DNA of 64,000 nucleotides from Phymatolithon calcareum (GCA_977006965.1 OZ345381.1:1054001-1118000); one strand, 5' to 3'; counted from the first letter of the stretch, positions 53,536 to 63,949 are shown. The notes: generated by a model not told the origin, from the sequence alone. Numbers and translations are program-made.

Positions 53536-56500
53536 TTACAAAGGGTCTCCCCCGCCGAAAAGACTATCAAGAGCTCTGTCCCCGAGCACCACTTCAGGTT
53601 GCCCATCGTGGATCTGCGGCGGCCGGCGAGCTCTTCTAATAACCGGCGGTCTTGGCAGCGCTTGGACAGATGCCTGTCTTCGCACAGACAGCCCCGCTTT
53701 CTGAGAAATAAGCTTAACAGCCGAGCGAAGCTTTGACCTCGCATTCCTTGTCAAACTTGTCGACCTGACTTCTTCAAGCCTGTGCGATATGATTTCTAAG
53801 AATTCGGCGGGCATGCCACCCAATATCCGCATGACTTCCGCCACGCTCTCCGCCGGCCACTTCTGGATATAGCTCAGAAGAGCACTGATTGCTGGCTCCA
53901 TCATCGAGTCCGACCCCATTCCATCGCTTTGGGCTGCTGTATGCAAGCATTTTTCCAGTCGGCCTATGTATAAGGCAGTTGCACTTGGAGGGGCCCTCTC
54001 CACGGAAGTGGCCAATAGTGTCAGCGCAACTCTCGATGCTCCGTTGTCCGAAACTCCACGCCTTGGTTCGCACAACACGTCCCAAAGATCACTGAGGCTT
54101 TTCGCAAGCCTGTCGTGTGAAAAATGAGGGGGCAGATGCATTCGAGTGATCACTAAACCAACGTGTGGATATATCGCGAAAAGTAAGTCGGCAGCTGATC
54201 TTGCAACCATTTTCCGGCCATGGTCCCGTGCCAAATCCAGCGAGGCCAGTGACGAGGTCACGGAATCTTCGTTATTGCTTTTTTCAACGACCCCCCGAAC
54301 AAGATGCAATAGCTCCGGGACTTGAGACTGATTCACAATTTTCAGGAACTCACTGTTGTGGGAAGTAACTTGATAGGAAAGCAAGTGTTTCAACACCTTG
54401 TTCAATAAGTAATGAAGATGAATCGGCTCAAGATATTGATGATCAGAGCAAACCGCATTTAGAAGCTCAACCAGAGTTGTCTGCATATGCAATTGGCATA
54501 TACCCGATAAAATAGCAGCGCGGAGGAGCTCGTAACCAGCAAATCGCAAGCCCTTAAGGTACTCACGCTGACCGCTATACGTTGGGTCAGGGGGAGGAAT
54601 ATCAAACTGAGCCAAAAGATCATCACAGCGCTCCAGTGCGCTTTTAGCGGCTTGCGTATTCTCGTTGCTTCCATCTCCAAAGGACCCTGTGATAGGAGAA
54701 GAGGTCGAAGGTGTCGCGGAGCTGCCGTCAAGATTGAGAAGATAAGCGATTTCTCGACTTGTGGGAAGTAATAAGCTTGTTCGCTTCTGGTTTCTTCCGA
54801 TCAGAACGAATTTCTCTGAGTTATACAGCCCGTGCAGAGCAGTCACCAAAGGCGCACCAAGCTGAACAATCCAAGGTGCGATATTGGGAGTAAGAGCAGT
54901 GAGAACAGCGTTTTGTCCACAACGGTTTCTGTTCACTCGACAGACCTGATGGACAGCAGCTTCCAAACTCCTAAGACAGGAATATGTACGTTCGCTGTCC
55001 GGTCCAGCATCCATAAAATTGTATAACGTTTCTGGGTCGTGCACAGATTTCAGTCTCGAGCTGCTCAACGTGCGAAACAACGGGGCCAATAGCTCCTCAA
55101 TTATTGGGGTTTGCTCTGCTGCGGTCCCATCTGAAAGCGTCACCGCAATGGCAGCTTCGAGGAGAAGGTTGCGCTCCGCCAAGCCAAAATCGCCCTTCTC
55201 GTAAGCCTGGACGGCAACCCGGCATAAGGGAACGCGGAAAGCTGCTAAGCCTACTGCTTTGGCGCGACGAAGCCTTCTGCAAATAGCCGCCAGTGAGTTA
55301 CATGCCTGATAAGATATTGCTGACTTTTTGGATGATTCAATTATCGACCCCAAGCTTTCCAAACATTTTTGCAGGGCAGCGGCATTCTTCTTGAAAATCG
55401 GTATAAACATGCGAAGTGCTGTAATCTTGGCCGCATAAAGATTTGGATGTGTCAGCCCAACAACAATGTTGAAAAGTTCGTCCAAGAGCCGATAACTGTC
55501 CGCATCCGTCTCGAAACAGTTGGTTGAAGAGACGCCTGCTAATACTGCCTCAGTGCTCAATACAGCAGCTTCCAAGGCTGCCTCCATCAGTTGTGATTGC
55601 GTCGGTTCAAAATTTCCAAATGTCCAACTTCGAGGAGATTGCTCTTCCTTAATAAGATTCAATAAATACGGAAGCTTCCCATTCAATTTTGGACTGATGT
55701 TCTGCCCTACCGGTGCTTGTACCCAGGCTGTCGAATTCGCCTTTGCAAGCAGATCCATGAATCGCCCAAGTGCTAATGGAAGGATGAGGTGTGGTAGCAG
55801 CTTGGTAGCTGCGCCAATAATGTTCACCGTTTTACCCCTGAATGTGTAAACTTGATCGGCCATCTGACCAGTGTCTCCATTATAGTCAACTTCAGCGTAC
55901 GCAGCATACAGCTGGTCGTTTGGCCAATTCGTCATAGCGAGAGACGCGGTGTTAACATACCTTCTCACAACAGCTTCCATCATTTCGCGAACGAATGGGG
56001 TTTTCAGGCCGTCAATAACCATTTTCACATTGCCAGAGGCTGGTTTCTTTTGAGCATGTCTGAAAGACGTATCTGTTCCCAGTGCCCTGTTAAACAAGAA
56101 AAACAAGTTGTTGAAAAACGGGAGAACAGCTGCACGAATCGCAACAGAAGGACTCGCGGAAGCACTTAGCATTACATCGATGTACGCCATGGCAGCACGC
56201 TGCGAAGCCGAGTTAGGGACATCCTTTTCATTCACTGCGATAAAGGAGGGTATGAAGTTGTTCGTCCCCAACTTGGCGAACATGGTCAGGAATGCGACAA
56301 TGAACTCATGCTGGTCTCCATCGACGATAACAAGATTGGGATTTTGCTGAAAAGAGCATGTTTGAAACGCATCAACTGCACCTGCCAATAGTCCGGCAGG
56401 GCGTACATACGATAGAGCTTGGATGGACAATAGCGGACCAGATGATGTGAATTCTAGCAAGCGCGGGAAGACTTCTTGTTGAAATCCAGGATGGGTCGCT

Positions 56501-57306
56501 CCATCACCCTTCGGGTCCCTCCTTTGAACGAGAACGTTGAGCGCAGAAAGAGCGGCTGAAGAGAATTCCGCTTTGCCTAAAAGTGATATACAAGCTGTGG
56601 GGAGCCCAGCTGAGAAAATTGCAGGCAGTGACGCCCAGGACATGAATGCTTCAATGGCGGAAATCGCAGCGCTTAGGCCTTGCGAGTCCGCCATATTCAC
56701 AAAGTAGTTAGCTGCCGAAGTTATGTAGGTAAGCATTTTGGGAAGATTCTTCGCCATTTCTTGCGAGAGTTCATGGCGTCGCACAGACTCTATGGAACTA
56801 TAAAACTCATGAACTTCTTCAGAAAGAATACGCAAGACTGTGCAAACAATTTGCTGCGGAAGGTTGGCTCCAAGCAAATCATCCACAAATGACGGCCAAT
56901 GTTGCGGCCATTCCCTGACCGCCAGCCCAACCACGAGCGCCGCCGATTTCATGAGAACATACTGCTTGTAATGAGCAGGTGATGCGCGGGAAACGAGCGT
57001 AACTGCAAGCTTTCGCATCTCTGCTCGGAGTTCTGCGCTGTGACCAACCCACGGCGGAACTCGGAGAATCTTTTCGTCAAGGACCTGGAAGCCGAGAAGT
57101 GTTTCCCCGTCAGAAGACAGCGGGCGCCCCTCAATAAGGGGGATCAGAAGTTCATGGGCAACTAGAAAAGAATCTTGGGGGGTCAATTTGGACATGAACT
57201 CAACGAGCGTTGCCTGTGCCTGACGACGGGTGTCCGCTGCCGTCGTTGGTGCATGGACAGCGGCAAGCGCCGCTCGAGCGATCGCAAGGTTGGAATTGAG
57301 CGCCAT
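53536..57306 (-). CDS. Exportin-5-like nuclear transport receptor (1256 aa, single exon)
   Basis: Predicted karyopherin-beta family exportin of the exportin-5/HASTY/Msn5 type, which carries small RNAs and some proteins out of the nucleus with RanGTP. The protein is 1256 residues, close to the family's usual size of about 1200, and is helical HEAT-repeat-like throughout. The N-terminus has an importin-beta-like region and the diagnostic REWPQHWPSFVDDLL at residues 131-145 (XPO1/exportin-5 domain), followed by LRILSEEVHEF and the helix starting RRHELSQEM, as in exportin-5. ATG at 57306, with no intron needed. The cargo is inferred from the family. The gene is divergent from a RING gene 220 bases away. 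Confidence 0.9.
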   Translation of the reverse strand: MALNSNLAIARAALAAVHAPTTAADTRRQAQATLVEFMSKLTPQDSFLVAHELLIPLIEGRPLSSDGETLLGFQVLDEKILRVPPWVGHSAELRAEMRKLAVTLVSRASPAHYKQYVLMKSAALVVGLAVREWPQHWPSFVDDLLGANLPQQIVCTVLRILSEEVHEFYSSIESVRRHELSQEMAKNLPKMLTYITSAANYFVNMADSQGLSAAISAIEAFMSWASLPAIFSAGLPTACISLLGKAEFSSAALSALNVLVQRRDPKGDGATHPGFQQEVFPRLLEFTSSGPLLSIQALSYVRPAGLLAGAVDAFQTCSFQQNPNLVIVDGDQHEFIVAFLTMFAKLGTNNFIPSFIAVNEKDVPNSASQRAAMAYIDVMLSASASPSVAIRAAVLPFFNNLFFLFNRALGTDTSFRHAQKKPASGNVKMVIDGLKTPFVREMMEAVVRRYVNTASLAMTNWPNDQLYAAYAEVDYNGDTGQMADQVYTFRGKTVNIIGAATKLLPHLILPLALGRFMDLLAKANSTAWVQAPVGQNISPKLNGKLPYLLNLIKEEQSPRSWTFGNFEPTQSQLMEAALEAAVLSTEAVLAGVSSTNCFETDADSYRLLDELFNIVVGLTHPNLYAAKITALRMFIPIFKKNAAALQKCLESLGSIIESSKKSAISYQACNSLAAICRRLRRAKAVGLAAFRVPLCRVAVQAYEKGDFGLAERNLLLEAAIAVTLSDGTAAEQTPIIEELLAPLFRTLSSSRLKSVHDPETLYNFMDAGPDSERTYSCLRSLEAAVHQVCRVNRNRCGQNAVLTALTPNIAPWIVQLGAPLVTALHGLYNSEKFVLIGRNQKRTSLLLPTSREIAYLLNLDGSSATPSTSSPITGSFGDGSNENTQAAKSALERCDDLLAQFDIPPPDPTYSGQREYLKGLRFAGYELLRAAILSGICQLHMQTTLVELLNAVCSDHQYLEPIHLHYLLNKVLKHLLSYQVTSHNSEFLKIVNQSQVPELLHLVRGVVEKSNNEDSVTSSLASLDLARDHGRKMVARSAADLLFAIYPHVGLVITRMHLPPHFSHDRLAKSLSDLWDVLCEPRRGVSDNGASRVALTLLATSVERAPPSATALYIGRLEKCLHTAAQSDGMGSDSMMEPAISALLSYIQKWPAESVAEVMRILGGMPAEFLEIISHRLEEVRSTSLTRNARSKLRSAVKLISQKAGLSVRRQASVQALPRPPVIRRARRPPQIHDGQPEVVLGDRALDSLFGGGDPL

Positions 57307-57526
57307 TGCTTCCTGGATCGTCCTTCACTTGGTTCCCAATTGCCAGCAAACAAGGGAAAGCAATCGGGTTGGTGCTTCTAACTTCGAGCGAATGTCCAGA
57401 TTTGCTGTGTGGGCACGCCGGAAGACTCGTCTTCGGGAAAACAGGTTGCTCCAACTCGCAATTTTTGATCCCGTTTTTTCGCTCCGCGATGAACACACGT
57501 GTGATCGCTGTAAATATGTATGATAA
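57307..57526. promoter_or_regulatory. Candidate bidirectional promoter between exportin-5-like and RING genes
   Basis: Only 220 bases separate the two ATGs of divergent genes, so the interval must hold both promoters and both 5' leaders. I see no TATA box placed convincingly for either gene. The boundary is inferred from gene layout, not from a recognised motif. Confidence 0.5.
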
Positions 57527-58273
57527 ATGATGCACATGCCGACCCAAGTGACAAATCTTCGTGCCTCCCTATTAGCATTCGTCGCGGCTGGGGGAAGCCG
57601 TCTCCACCCGCCCGCGATGCGGGCTCCGAATGGCGCGGCTACCATTCTGCTGGAAACAATTATGTTTCTTCTCTCCGTTGGTGGCGTTCTGGTTCTGTTG
57701 ACCGTAGTTTACATGCTGCTGCTGTCCATTATGGTTGCCGTCGCTCTTTCCCGTCTCTCTGTGGTTCACAATTCTGCTGTCGTTTCTGAGCGCGTTTACT
57801 TTGCATTTCCATGGGTTCTTTCTCGGCGGCGGGGGGCAGTAATTGGAGCGGATGCTCGTGATGCAGCAATTCGAGTGCAAGCGCGTTCTCTGGAGCGTAC
57901 CTGTCCCGTCCGCGGACACGCCGCATCCGATGTCCGCTGCGCTGTTTGCCTAGACGATATGACGCTCGGAGATCCTACACGCACTCTTCCTTGTTTGCAT
58001 ACTTATCACGCCAAATGCGTAGAACTTTGGTTACATAAGGGTGCAAATCGATGCCCTTTGTGCAATGCTCGCATTCTCGCTCTGTTTCCAGCCCGTGCCT
58101 CTGTACCAGTCGCGTCTGACCCTTCAGCTGCTGTTGCCGCTGCGGCGGCAGCTTCTGCGGCAGCTGCAGCCGCTGCAGCGGCTGAGACTGCTCCGCGTCA
58201 ACCAGCAGTGGAGCAAAACCAAGGAATTCCGTTTCGGCGACGGCTTTGGAACCGTCTTCGCAGGAGAAGGTGA
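57527..58273 (+). CDS. RING-H2 E3 ubiquitin ligase, membrane-anchored (248 aa)
   Basis: Predicted ubiquitin ligase anchored in an internal membrane. A strongly hydrophobic segment (about residues 40-74) forms one or two membrane spans. The C-terminal half has a RING-H2 finger at residues 138-179: CAVC, then the zinc ligands C-x-H-x-x-H-x-x-C (CLHTYHAKC), and CPLC. A polyalanine tract (about residues 204-225) and a basic tail ending RRRLWNRLRRRR follow. The ATG at 57527 follows 220 bases of shared intergenic DNA; two further in-frame Met codons lie within the next few residues. No intron. Similar single-pass RING-H2 proteins (ATL/RNF types) act in protein turnover; the target is unknown. Confidence 0.88.
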   Translation: MMHMPTQVTNLRASLLAFVAAGGSRLHPPAMRAPNGAATILLETIMFLLSVGGVLVLLTVVYMLLLSIMVAVALSRLSVVHNSAVVSERVYFAFPWVLSRRRGAVIGADARDAAIRVQARSLERTCPVRGHAASDVRCAVCLDDMTLGDPTRTLPCLHTYHAKCVELWLHKGANRCPLCNARILALFPARASVPVASDPSAAVAAAAAASAAAAAAAAAETAPRQPAVEQNQGIPFRRRLWNRLRRRR

Positions 58274-59103
58274 GCCTTATGTGCTCTCTTCGTTTCTTTT
58301 TCGGAACCACTTGGGTCATGTGCGAGTCCCAAGGATGGAAGGCCTAGTGTGCTTCCATGCGCCGAAAAAAATAATGGTGACGAAGCGCCTACTGGTTGTA
58401 TCTGTTTCAGACGTGCTTTAGAATGGTGATGCAACGTTTTCGAAGTCATCTACATCCGGAGCGTTTGACCGAAGCAGTGTCTTTCCTGGGGCAAATTTTA
58501 AGAATGGAACGAAACTACTGAGCTCTCACCGAAAGATTCTTCTCAGGGAAGGGTCACTGTCTGAGTTTTGATACTCATTCTTGGTGATCTTGAAGAATTT
58601 GGGCTTGACCGTAGTTACGTATAAGCGACAGTCTCATCGAAGTCGAGATCTCGAGCAAGATTTTTGTTTAAAACGGGCTTCATGAAGCGAAGAGCGATGG
58701 ACATTGCAGAATATTATTTTTGCTTCAACGTTGACTTTTAATGATACGCTTCTAAAAACAGAACTTCTTTGTTATCGTCGTGCTGCACAGCCCATGAGGC
58801 ACAAAATTATATTCTTTGGTAATAAAGGGGTCGATCTGGCGCATTTTAGAATGAAAAATGCATCTTGACAGTGATGCAGCAATGCAATAAATCCGGGACC
58901 ACAGAGTTCCTTACTTGAACAAATACGACCGAGATAAGTCCGCTTCCTTAAGAGAGTCCGATGCAACGGTGACTGCAGCAGATTCGGACTCGACAGATAA
59001 CGGCCTCGCACAACGTCGCCAAGGTTGCGCAGTGTCCGTGACTTGATTTCTCCAGTAGTGTTCAACGAACACCCTAACGACCGCTATTGACCCCGAGTAA
59101 TCT
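58274..59103. other. Intergenic region, no gene recognised
   Basis: The tail-to-tail gap between the RING gene and the minus-strand four-exon gene. It should contain both 3' ends. The open frame at 58772-59065 (minus) has no supporting features. Confidence 0.45.
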
Positions 59104-59923
59104 CTATCGAAACCTTGTGTGTACCATCTTCATATCATTTCCCGAGTCCCCTTTCGGTGGCACAATTGTGCGATGATCTCGTCGTACGGATTTACCGCTG
59201 GTCATATCCCCAGGTTCGTTCTGTCGCCGGCGATATTCAGTCGCGACGCGCTCGCGTACGGCTGCCGCACGGTCCTTCGCTACAGCGCGCACTTCATCAG
59301 CCCGCGCTCGGGCTGCTGCTGCCCGATCCTTCGCAACAGCGCGTACTGCATCGGCCCGACTTGCAACTATTGTTCCCGCTCGCCTTGCGCGCATTCGCGC
59401 GTTCGCCGCCCTTTGTGCAGCTGTGTTTAGAGAATACGGATGTCAGCAGCTGCTCAGCACTTATAGCAAGAGTTGAGCGCGAGAGAAATGAATAACCTAC
59501 CGTTTTGAGCTCGGCCTTCCCATTTCATAGCTATACCTAGACCGGCACGGAAGATACGCCGGATGAAAAATCGAGGAAAGGAATCGTAACCCTCTATTAT
59601 TGGAGACGGTCGTTTTCTGCGCGTGCAGGTCCACGTTGCAGGGTAAAGATTAGACGTTGTGATATTGGAGGCACAGAGGGGCAAACAAACTGGAGGTGAA
59701 ATCTTCTTACATTTGACGACGCACGAGTCGCTCACCGCGCAAAACTATCTTATAGCTTTTCTTGAGTCCGCATACCGCGATCAGTGTCGCCGCCACGATC
59801 TCTGAAACCACCTGCGGAACGAGGAGAATTTGCATTAAGCCGACGCATAAAACAGAAAGAAGTTAGCAGCTGTACCTCCACAAACGTCCGATCTGTGACC
59901 ATTTGAAAAACAATGCGCACCAT
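59104..59923 (-). CDS. Four-exon gene of unrecognised family, 193 aa, membrane segment and basic helical tail
   Basis: Exons on the minus strand: 59923-59876, 59811-59711, 59616-59501, 59420-59104. All three introns (64, 94 and 80 bases) have GT-AG ends (GTACAG, GTAAGA, GTAGGT donors; CCGCAG, GCGCAG, CACAG acceptors), and phases 0, 2 and 1 join into one open frame with an in-frame stop upstream of the ATG. The product has a likely membrane helix near residues 17-32 (VVSEIVAATLIAVCGL), a central Phe/Arg-rich part (FPRFFIRRIFRAGLGIAMKW), and a basic Ala/Arg-rich tail with an 18-residue near-repeat (RADAVRAVAKDRAAA, RADEVRAVAKDRAAA). The tail could be a long helix. I do not recognise the family; a small organelle or ER membrane protein is possible. 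It is divergent from the NTF2/SnoaL gene. Confidence 0.65.
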
Positions 59924-60249
59924 TGAGCAAAAAACACAGGTCGATTTTGTTACTTAACAAAATTCTGGGCATGGCCACAGCGCCCGACAACAGTTCTCGC
60001 CCTGTCCTACTTCGAATTCCGTGTTAAGGAAATGTCTAAGAGGAACGCCCGCAATTCTGCGCGGCACAAGCAACTGCGAGTGGGTCGGGGCCGCTGTGAC
60101 ATATCGCGCATCACGATTGGCGAAACTTATCCAATAAAGTCTCGTTGTGTCTTGCCCAGTGCCACGTAGTGTAAGCTGACCCGGACGAATTCAGAATCTT
60201 GGGCTGATCATGATTCACACATCTATGTTCTGAATCTGCGCATGCTGAA
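59924..60249. promoter_or_regulatory. Divergent promoter interval between the four-exon and NTF2/SnoaL-like genes
   Basis: 326 bases lie between the two start codons, transcribed outward. I see no clear TATA element; the call rests on layout. Confidence 0.4.
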
Positions 60250-60882
60250 ATGGAAGGGAGTCATGAAACTGCGTTTTTAGCCGTGTCGCGTGGGCCCATT
60301 GTGCAGACTCGAAGCGCACGATGTGTCTGCGACCTTTTCTTTGGCACGAAAGTTGCGCCGGTAATTGCGCGAATGCGGCGTCGGAATGCGACATCTCCTT
60401 CGGCATGCGCGGAATCTACTTCGACCGTGAAGCCGGTGAACTCGAATACACAATGCTCTGATTCGAGAGAGATTATTGAATTGTTTTGGGAGCATACGAA
60501 TCGAGGTCGTTTTCTTTCGGTTCTTGACCTATTTACCGAGGATGCAGTGTATCATGATATGCTTTACCCTTCGGCATTCAAGGGAAAAACTGAAATTGAG
60601 CGTCACCTCCGGAACATGGAGGACGTTTTGCCTGCGGACAAATTGAATTTTGTTCTCGACGATATAGCTCCTGGTTTCGACAAAGTCGGGACGAGATGGC
60701 ACGTTGAAACAAAAACTGGTTCATGGCTTCCGTTCTCCAGAGGAGCCTCGATGTATTCTTTAGTTAGAACTGAGAATAATGGCATTCTCATTTCAGAGGT
60801 CTGGGACTTTCCTGAAACTCCTATTAAGGCCGCGGGGATTCTATTGCCTCTGTTGAAGACTGTGTCTGTAGTTTTCAGGTAG
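60250..60882 (+). CDS. NTF2/SnoaL-like fold protein, probably plastid-targeted (210 aa)
   Basis: Residues about 73-205 form an NTF2/SnoaL-like domain: REIIELFWEHTNRGRFLSVL, the AVYHDMLYPSAFKGKTEIE segment, a LNFVLDDIAPG strand and WLPFSRGASMYSLV, ending in a hydrophobic C-terminus (AAGILLPLLKTVSVVF). YHD followed by a GK/GR-x-E and a late FS-x-G motif is typical of the plastid NTF2-like family of plants and algae. The first 70 residues are rich in Arg, Ser, Thr and Ala with few acidic residues, consistent with a transit peptide. The fold usually binds a small ligand or has no known catalysis; function is unknown. The ATG is the first in the frame. Confidence 0.75.
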   Translation: MEGSHETAFLAVSRGPIVQTRSARCVCDLFFGTKVAPVIARMRRRNATSPSACAESTSTVKPVNSNTQCSDSREIIELFWEHTNRGRFLSVLDLFTEDAVYHDMLYPSAFKGKTEIERHLRNMEDVLPADKLNFVLDDIAPGFDKVGTRWHVETKTGSWLPFSRGASMYSLVRTENNGILISEVWDFPETPIKAAGILLPLLKTVSVVFR

Positions 60883-61370
60883 AATGTTCTTCAATACGAG
60901 AAATACATCAGACTAGTTTACAGCGTAGGTTCAATGCAGTTTTTTTAATTTGGATCCCGGTGAAGTGCTAAGCGCCATAGCAAATATCACGAGAATATCT
61001 AGACATTCGATACAGCAGTCTGCATGTTCTCTTTACTAAAGTCACAAGGTGGGCTGTATGTGTAACCTGGTGCCAGTCGTCCTCATTCATCAAACATGTC
61101 GTAAGAACATCACGTCTCCAGGTAAAGGACGCCATCTTATGATGTCAAAAAATCAGATTGAGCCACAGTATTGTGTACAAAATCCCTCAAAATACAGGTG
61201 GGTGAGTTCGACACACGTGTATTATGTCGGGAATTTTTCCTAAAGGAAGGACCGAGGGGAAAAAGCTGTGGTGCAGCCAGAGCATTCGAGCCCTGTTGCG
61301 GTAGGCTTCTCTTCACCTGAGCCGCACTCGTCTTCAACGCCTCAGAAGCTCAACGCACTTTGCTCGAACA
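60883..61370. other. Intergenic region and probable 5' leader of SKP1
   Basis: No gene is seen. The stretch should hold the 3' end of the NTF2/SnoaL-like gene and the SKP1 promoter; no clear TATA box is visible near 61371. Confidence 0.45.
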
Positions 61371-62096
61371 ATGGCGGATATTCCTCCCGCACCGACAAGC
61401 GCCATCAAGCTAAAGCTGAAGAGCAAAGACGGCGCGATTTTCGATGTCGACAAGGCCGTGGCAACTCAGATTAACTTCGTCAAGGGCATGCTGGAGGGTA
61501 GGTTCCATTAATTCTATTTTTCGATTTGCGCATTGCCTGTCTCTTCTGTTTCTCTTTGCCGAGAGACTAACGTGGCGTGTGGCGGCGAATATGTACAATT
61601 TTGTTGCGTAACGAACTTCAGATGTCACCGAGCAGGACGGCATGGAAATTCCAATGGGTGAGGTCGACGCTCGAATTCTTGCTAAAGTAGTTGAGTACTG
61701 CAAATTCCACCACCATCAGGAGACGAACAATACAAGCGCGGATGAGGCAGACCGCTGGGAGAAAAACTTTGTGCAGGTTGATAAGTCAACCTTGTTCCAG
61801 CTCATTTTGGTATGTCTTACCTTGCTCTATTTGTATGCGGAAGTTTTAGTTGTCATGTGGTTGCTAACCTCCTTTCCATGCTTTCGCGAAATGTTGCGCT
61901 CTGGTCTTCGAAGGCGGCCAACTTTTTGGACATTCAGTCCCTTCTGGACCTGACCTGTAAGACGGTCGCCGACATGATTAAGGGAAAAACTCCCGAGCAG
62001 ATTCGCTCCGAGTTTGATATTGAGAATGACTTTTCTCCTGAGGAGCTGGATGCAGTCCGCAGGGACAATGCTTGGTGCGATGAGCGCAGTGGATAG
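61371..62096 (+). CDS. SKP1: SKP1, SCF ubiquitin ligase adaptor (165 aa, three exons)
   Basis: Adaptor of SCF (SKP1-cullin-F-box) ubiquitin ligases, linking F-box proteins to CUL1. Exons 61371-61497, 61622-61809 and 61914-62096; introns of 124 and 104 bases have GTAGGT and GTATGT donors and CTTCAG and CGAAG acceptors, phases 1 and 0. The protein is 165 residues (usual about 160) with all regions: N-terminal BTB/POZ fold ([20 protein letters not shown]), [12 protein letters not shown], the acidic W-E linker, [20 protein letters not shown] and the C-terminal F-box-binding part ([20 protein letters not shown], then NDFSPEE and a tail with NAWCDERS). The ATG follows a stop-containing leader. Unambiguous orthologue-type match. 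Confidence 0.96.
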
Positions 62097-62772
62097 TCAG
62101 CTTTTTTGAGCGAAGTCCAGAGGGATGCCCTACTGCACCAGTTGCATCACCATCTCGCGGTCGCTTCGGATGCACATTGTTGATGTAAACCTAAAGAGAC
62201 AATTATGAACTAACTTGCAGTAGAGGTATGCCCGTCTTTAATTTCTGTGTTACTGTATTGTTCAATGCGAACTCGTGTTTATTGAAATAAGAACCCTGAA
62301 CGGTTTGCATGTGAGCCTGTTCATAGTGTGCCAATGCTTTGCCTATTGTCTCTATGAAATGAACTAGGAGGGAGTAAAATTCCAGCGTGGAAATCCGCCA
62401 CCTGCGTTGCCTAGTTCGTCATATCTTGCATTTGAAACGATTCCGAGTGGTGGCATCACCGTTTCTCATGTGAAGTTTTCGGAGGTGAGAGTTTTATGTT
62501 TAGTCAAGCATCGTAGTTTGACCAATTTGTCAGGCATATAACTGCATGAGTGAGTAAGATGGACCAACAATCGCTACCTTCGAGAACTATCACACCTCCT
62601 CACTGGAGCGACCTCGGAGTGAGAGAAGAGCGAGAGGTACTGTCCCGCTCAGAACCAGCCCCATCTTATGTTCTAGCGGCCATATGGTTTTCCATAACGA
62701 GCATTACGACCAACTGAGAAACTTCATTCTTGTCTTTCCCCAATATTGAAAGTCAAATCTCTCTCTGCCAGA

Positions 62773-62803
62773 ACAAACCATGATATTTAGTATCATGGTT
62801 TGT
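62773..62803. repeat. Hairpin, 13-bp perfect stem, 5-base loop
   Basis: ACAAACCATGATA (62773-62785) is exactly complementary to TATCATGGTTTGT (62791-62803) with a TTTAG loop. It lies in non-coding DNA, and its function is unknown. Confidence 0.7.
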
Positions 62804-63781
62804 CTTCTGCTAATTGCCGGACAACAGGGTAACGCCTCGAGAAGCACCAATTTCAGAGTCTCATCAAATTTCTATGCCGCTGCCGTCAGAAGAATCCATT
62901 GCGCCATTCTTCTGGTGCACACACGACTCCGGCTTGTCGCGGGCTTGTACAACTCTCTGCTTTTCTAGATAGTTTTCACGGCACGATGAGGAGCGGAATG
63001 TATATAAGGACTTGCCAACTGCGCAACGCTGTTGGAATCATCATCCGAAGTTTCAGACGCCATCTGAGGGCGGGTCTTTCCAGGAGGTGGACCAGGCCTG
63101 ATTTTCTGACTTTCATCCCCTTCACAGCTCGAGTTTGACAAGGAGCGATTCATGAAAGATTAAATACGACAGAGGCACGCCACGCACATCAACATTGGCA
63201 CTAGTCGCGTGGCAGACAGTGCCATTCGAAAAGCTCCCTAAAGAGAATCTGTTATTATTGGCGAATGAAGTAACTCCATTCGGCACAAGAGCGATAATGT
63301 CTGGAAAACTGGGAAAGTGACATTCGCGACCCTTCGGAGGGTTGACTTCCTTGGTGCTGGTGAAATAGGTGAAACGCTCGAGACAGGTCAGATCAACTTC
63401 TCAAGAATCGACGACGCCTCGTTGATTCTGGGCGAGTTTTCTTTTCCAATATTCCTGTTATTAGTGTTATTGAGGTCAAGTGTCTTCATGTGTTGCGAAG
63501 TCTAGCACGGTCCCAATTGCGGTGCGACTTAACGTTTTTCTTTGCGGGCTGCAAAATTAAAGCACTGTGCGTGGTCATGAGTAGATTTATTATGCAGAGC
63601 AGGGATATGCTGTTCTTCAGTAGAGATAAGAAGGATGTCCAAGACAATCGAAAATTCGAAATGTTCAAATCTTTCGTACGGTAGTGAAGTTCGTGCACCT
63701 CCTTTTCCGTGCGTCATTTCCAGAAATGGAACTTTTCATTACAGTAGATTGCAATGCAAAATTGAATTCTAATAATACATT

Positions 63782-63805
63782 ATCGTCACTCCATGGAGTG
63801 ACGAT
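63782..63805. repeat. Perfect 24-bp palindrome
   Basis: The 24 bases read identically on both strands (left half ATCGTCACTCCA) with no spacer. It lies about 145 bases upstream of a possible gene start at 63950, so a binding site for a dimeric regulator is possible. Confidence 0.65.
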
Positions 63806-63949
63806 CGATGACGACATCGTTCATGGACAGGAATCTAACCGTGGGCGGGGCACGAAAAACTTGCGTCTCAGCAATTGATGCCCAAGTAACTAAACAATTG
63901 CCACCTGATGAATGATTGCCCAATTGCCACCATATAGCAAATCAGCGCA

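Larger units (their letters stand above)
62097..63949. other. Unassigned intergenic sequence with two hairpins
   Basis: No gene is supported in this 1.85 kb. It contains a hairpin at 62773-62803 and a palindrome at 63782-63805 (listed separately). Short frames, for example 63317-63505, lack motifs. Confidence 0.4.

Noticed and set aside
58041-58421. A 126-codon frame overlapping the RING gene
   Set aside because: It is another register of the alanine-rich C-terminus of the RING protein and has no motif of its own.
59454-59735. A 93-codon single-exon protein
   Set aside because: It is better explained as exon 3 plus flanking intron of the four-exon gene, since the splice sites join in frame.
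61642-61953. A 103-codon frame through SKP1 exon 2 and intron 2
   Set aside because: It reads through the GTATGT donor at 61810; the spliced SKP1 sequence is clearly correct.
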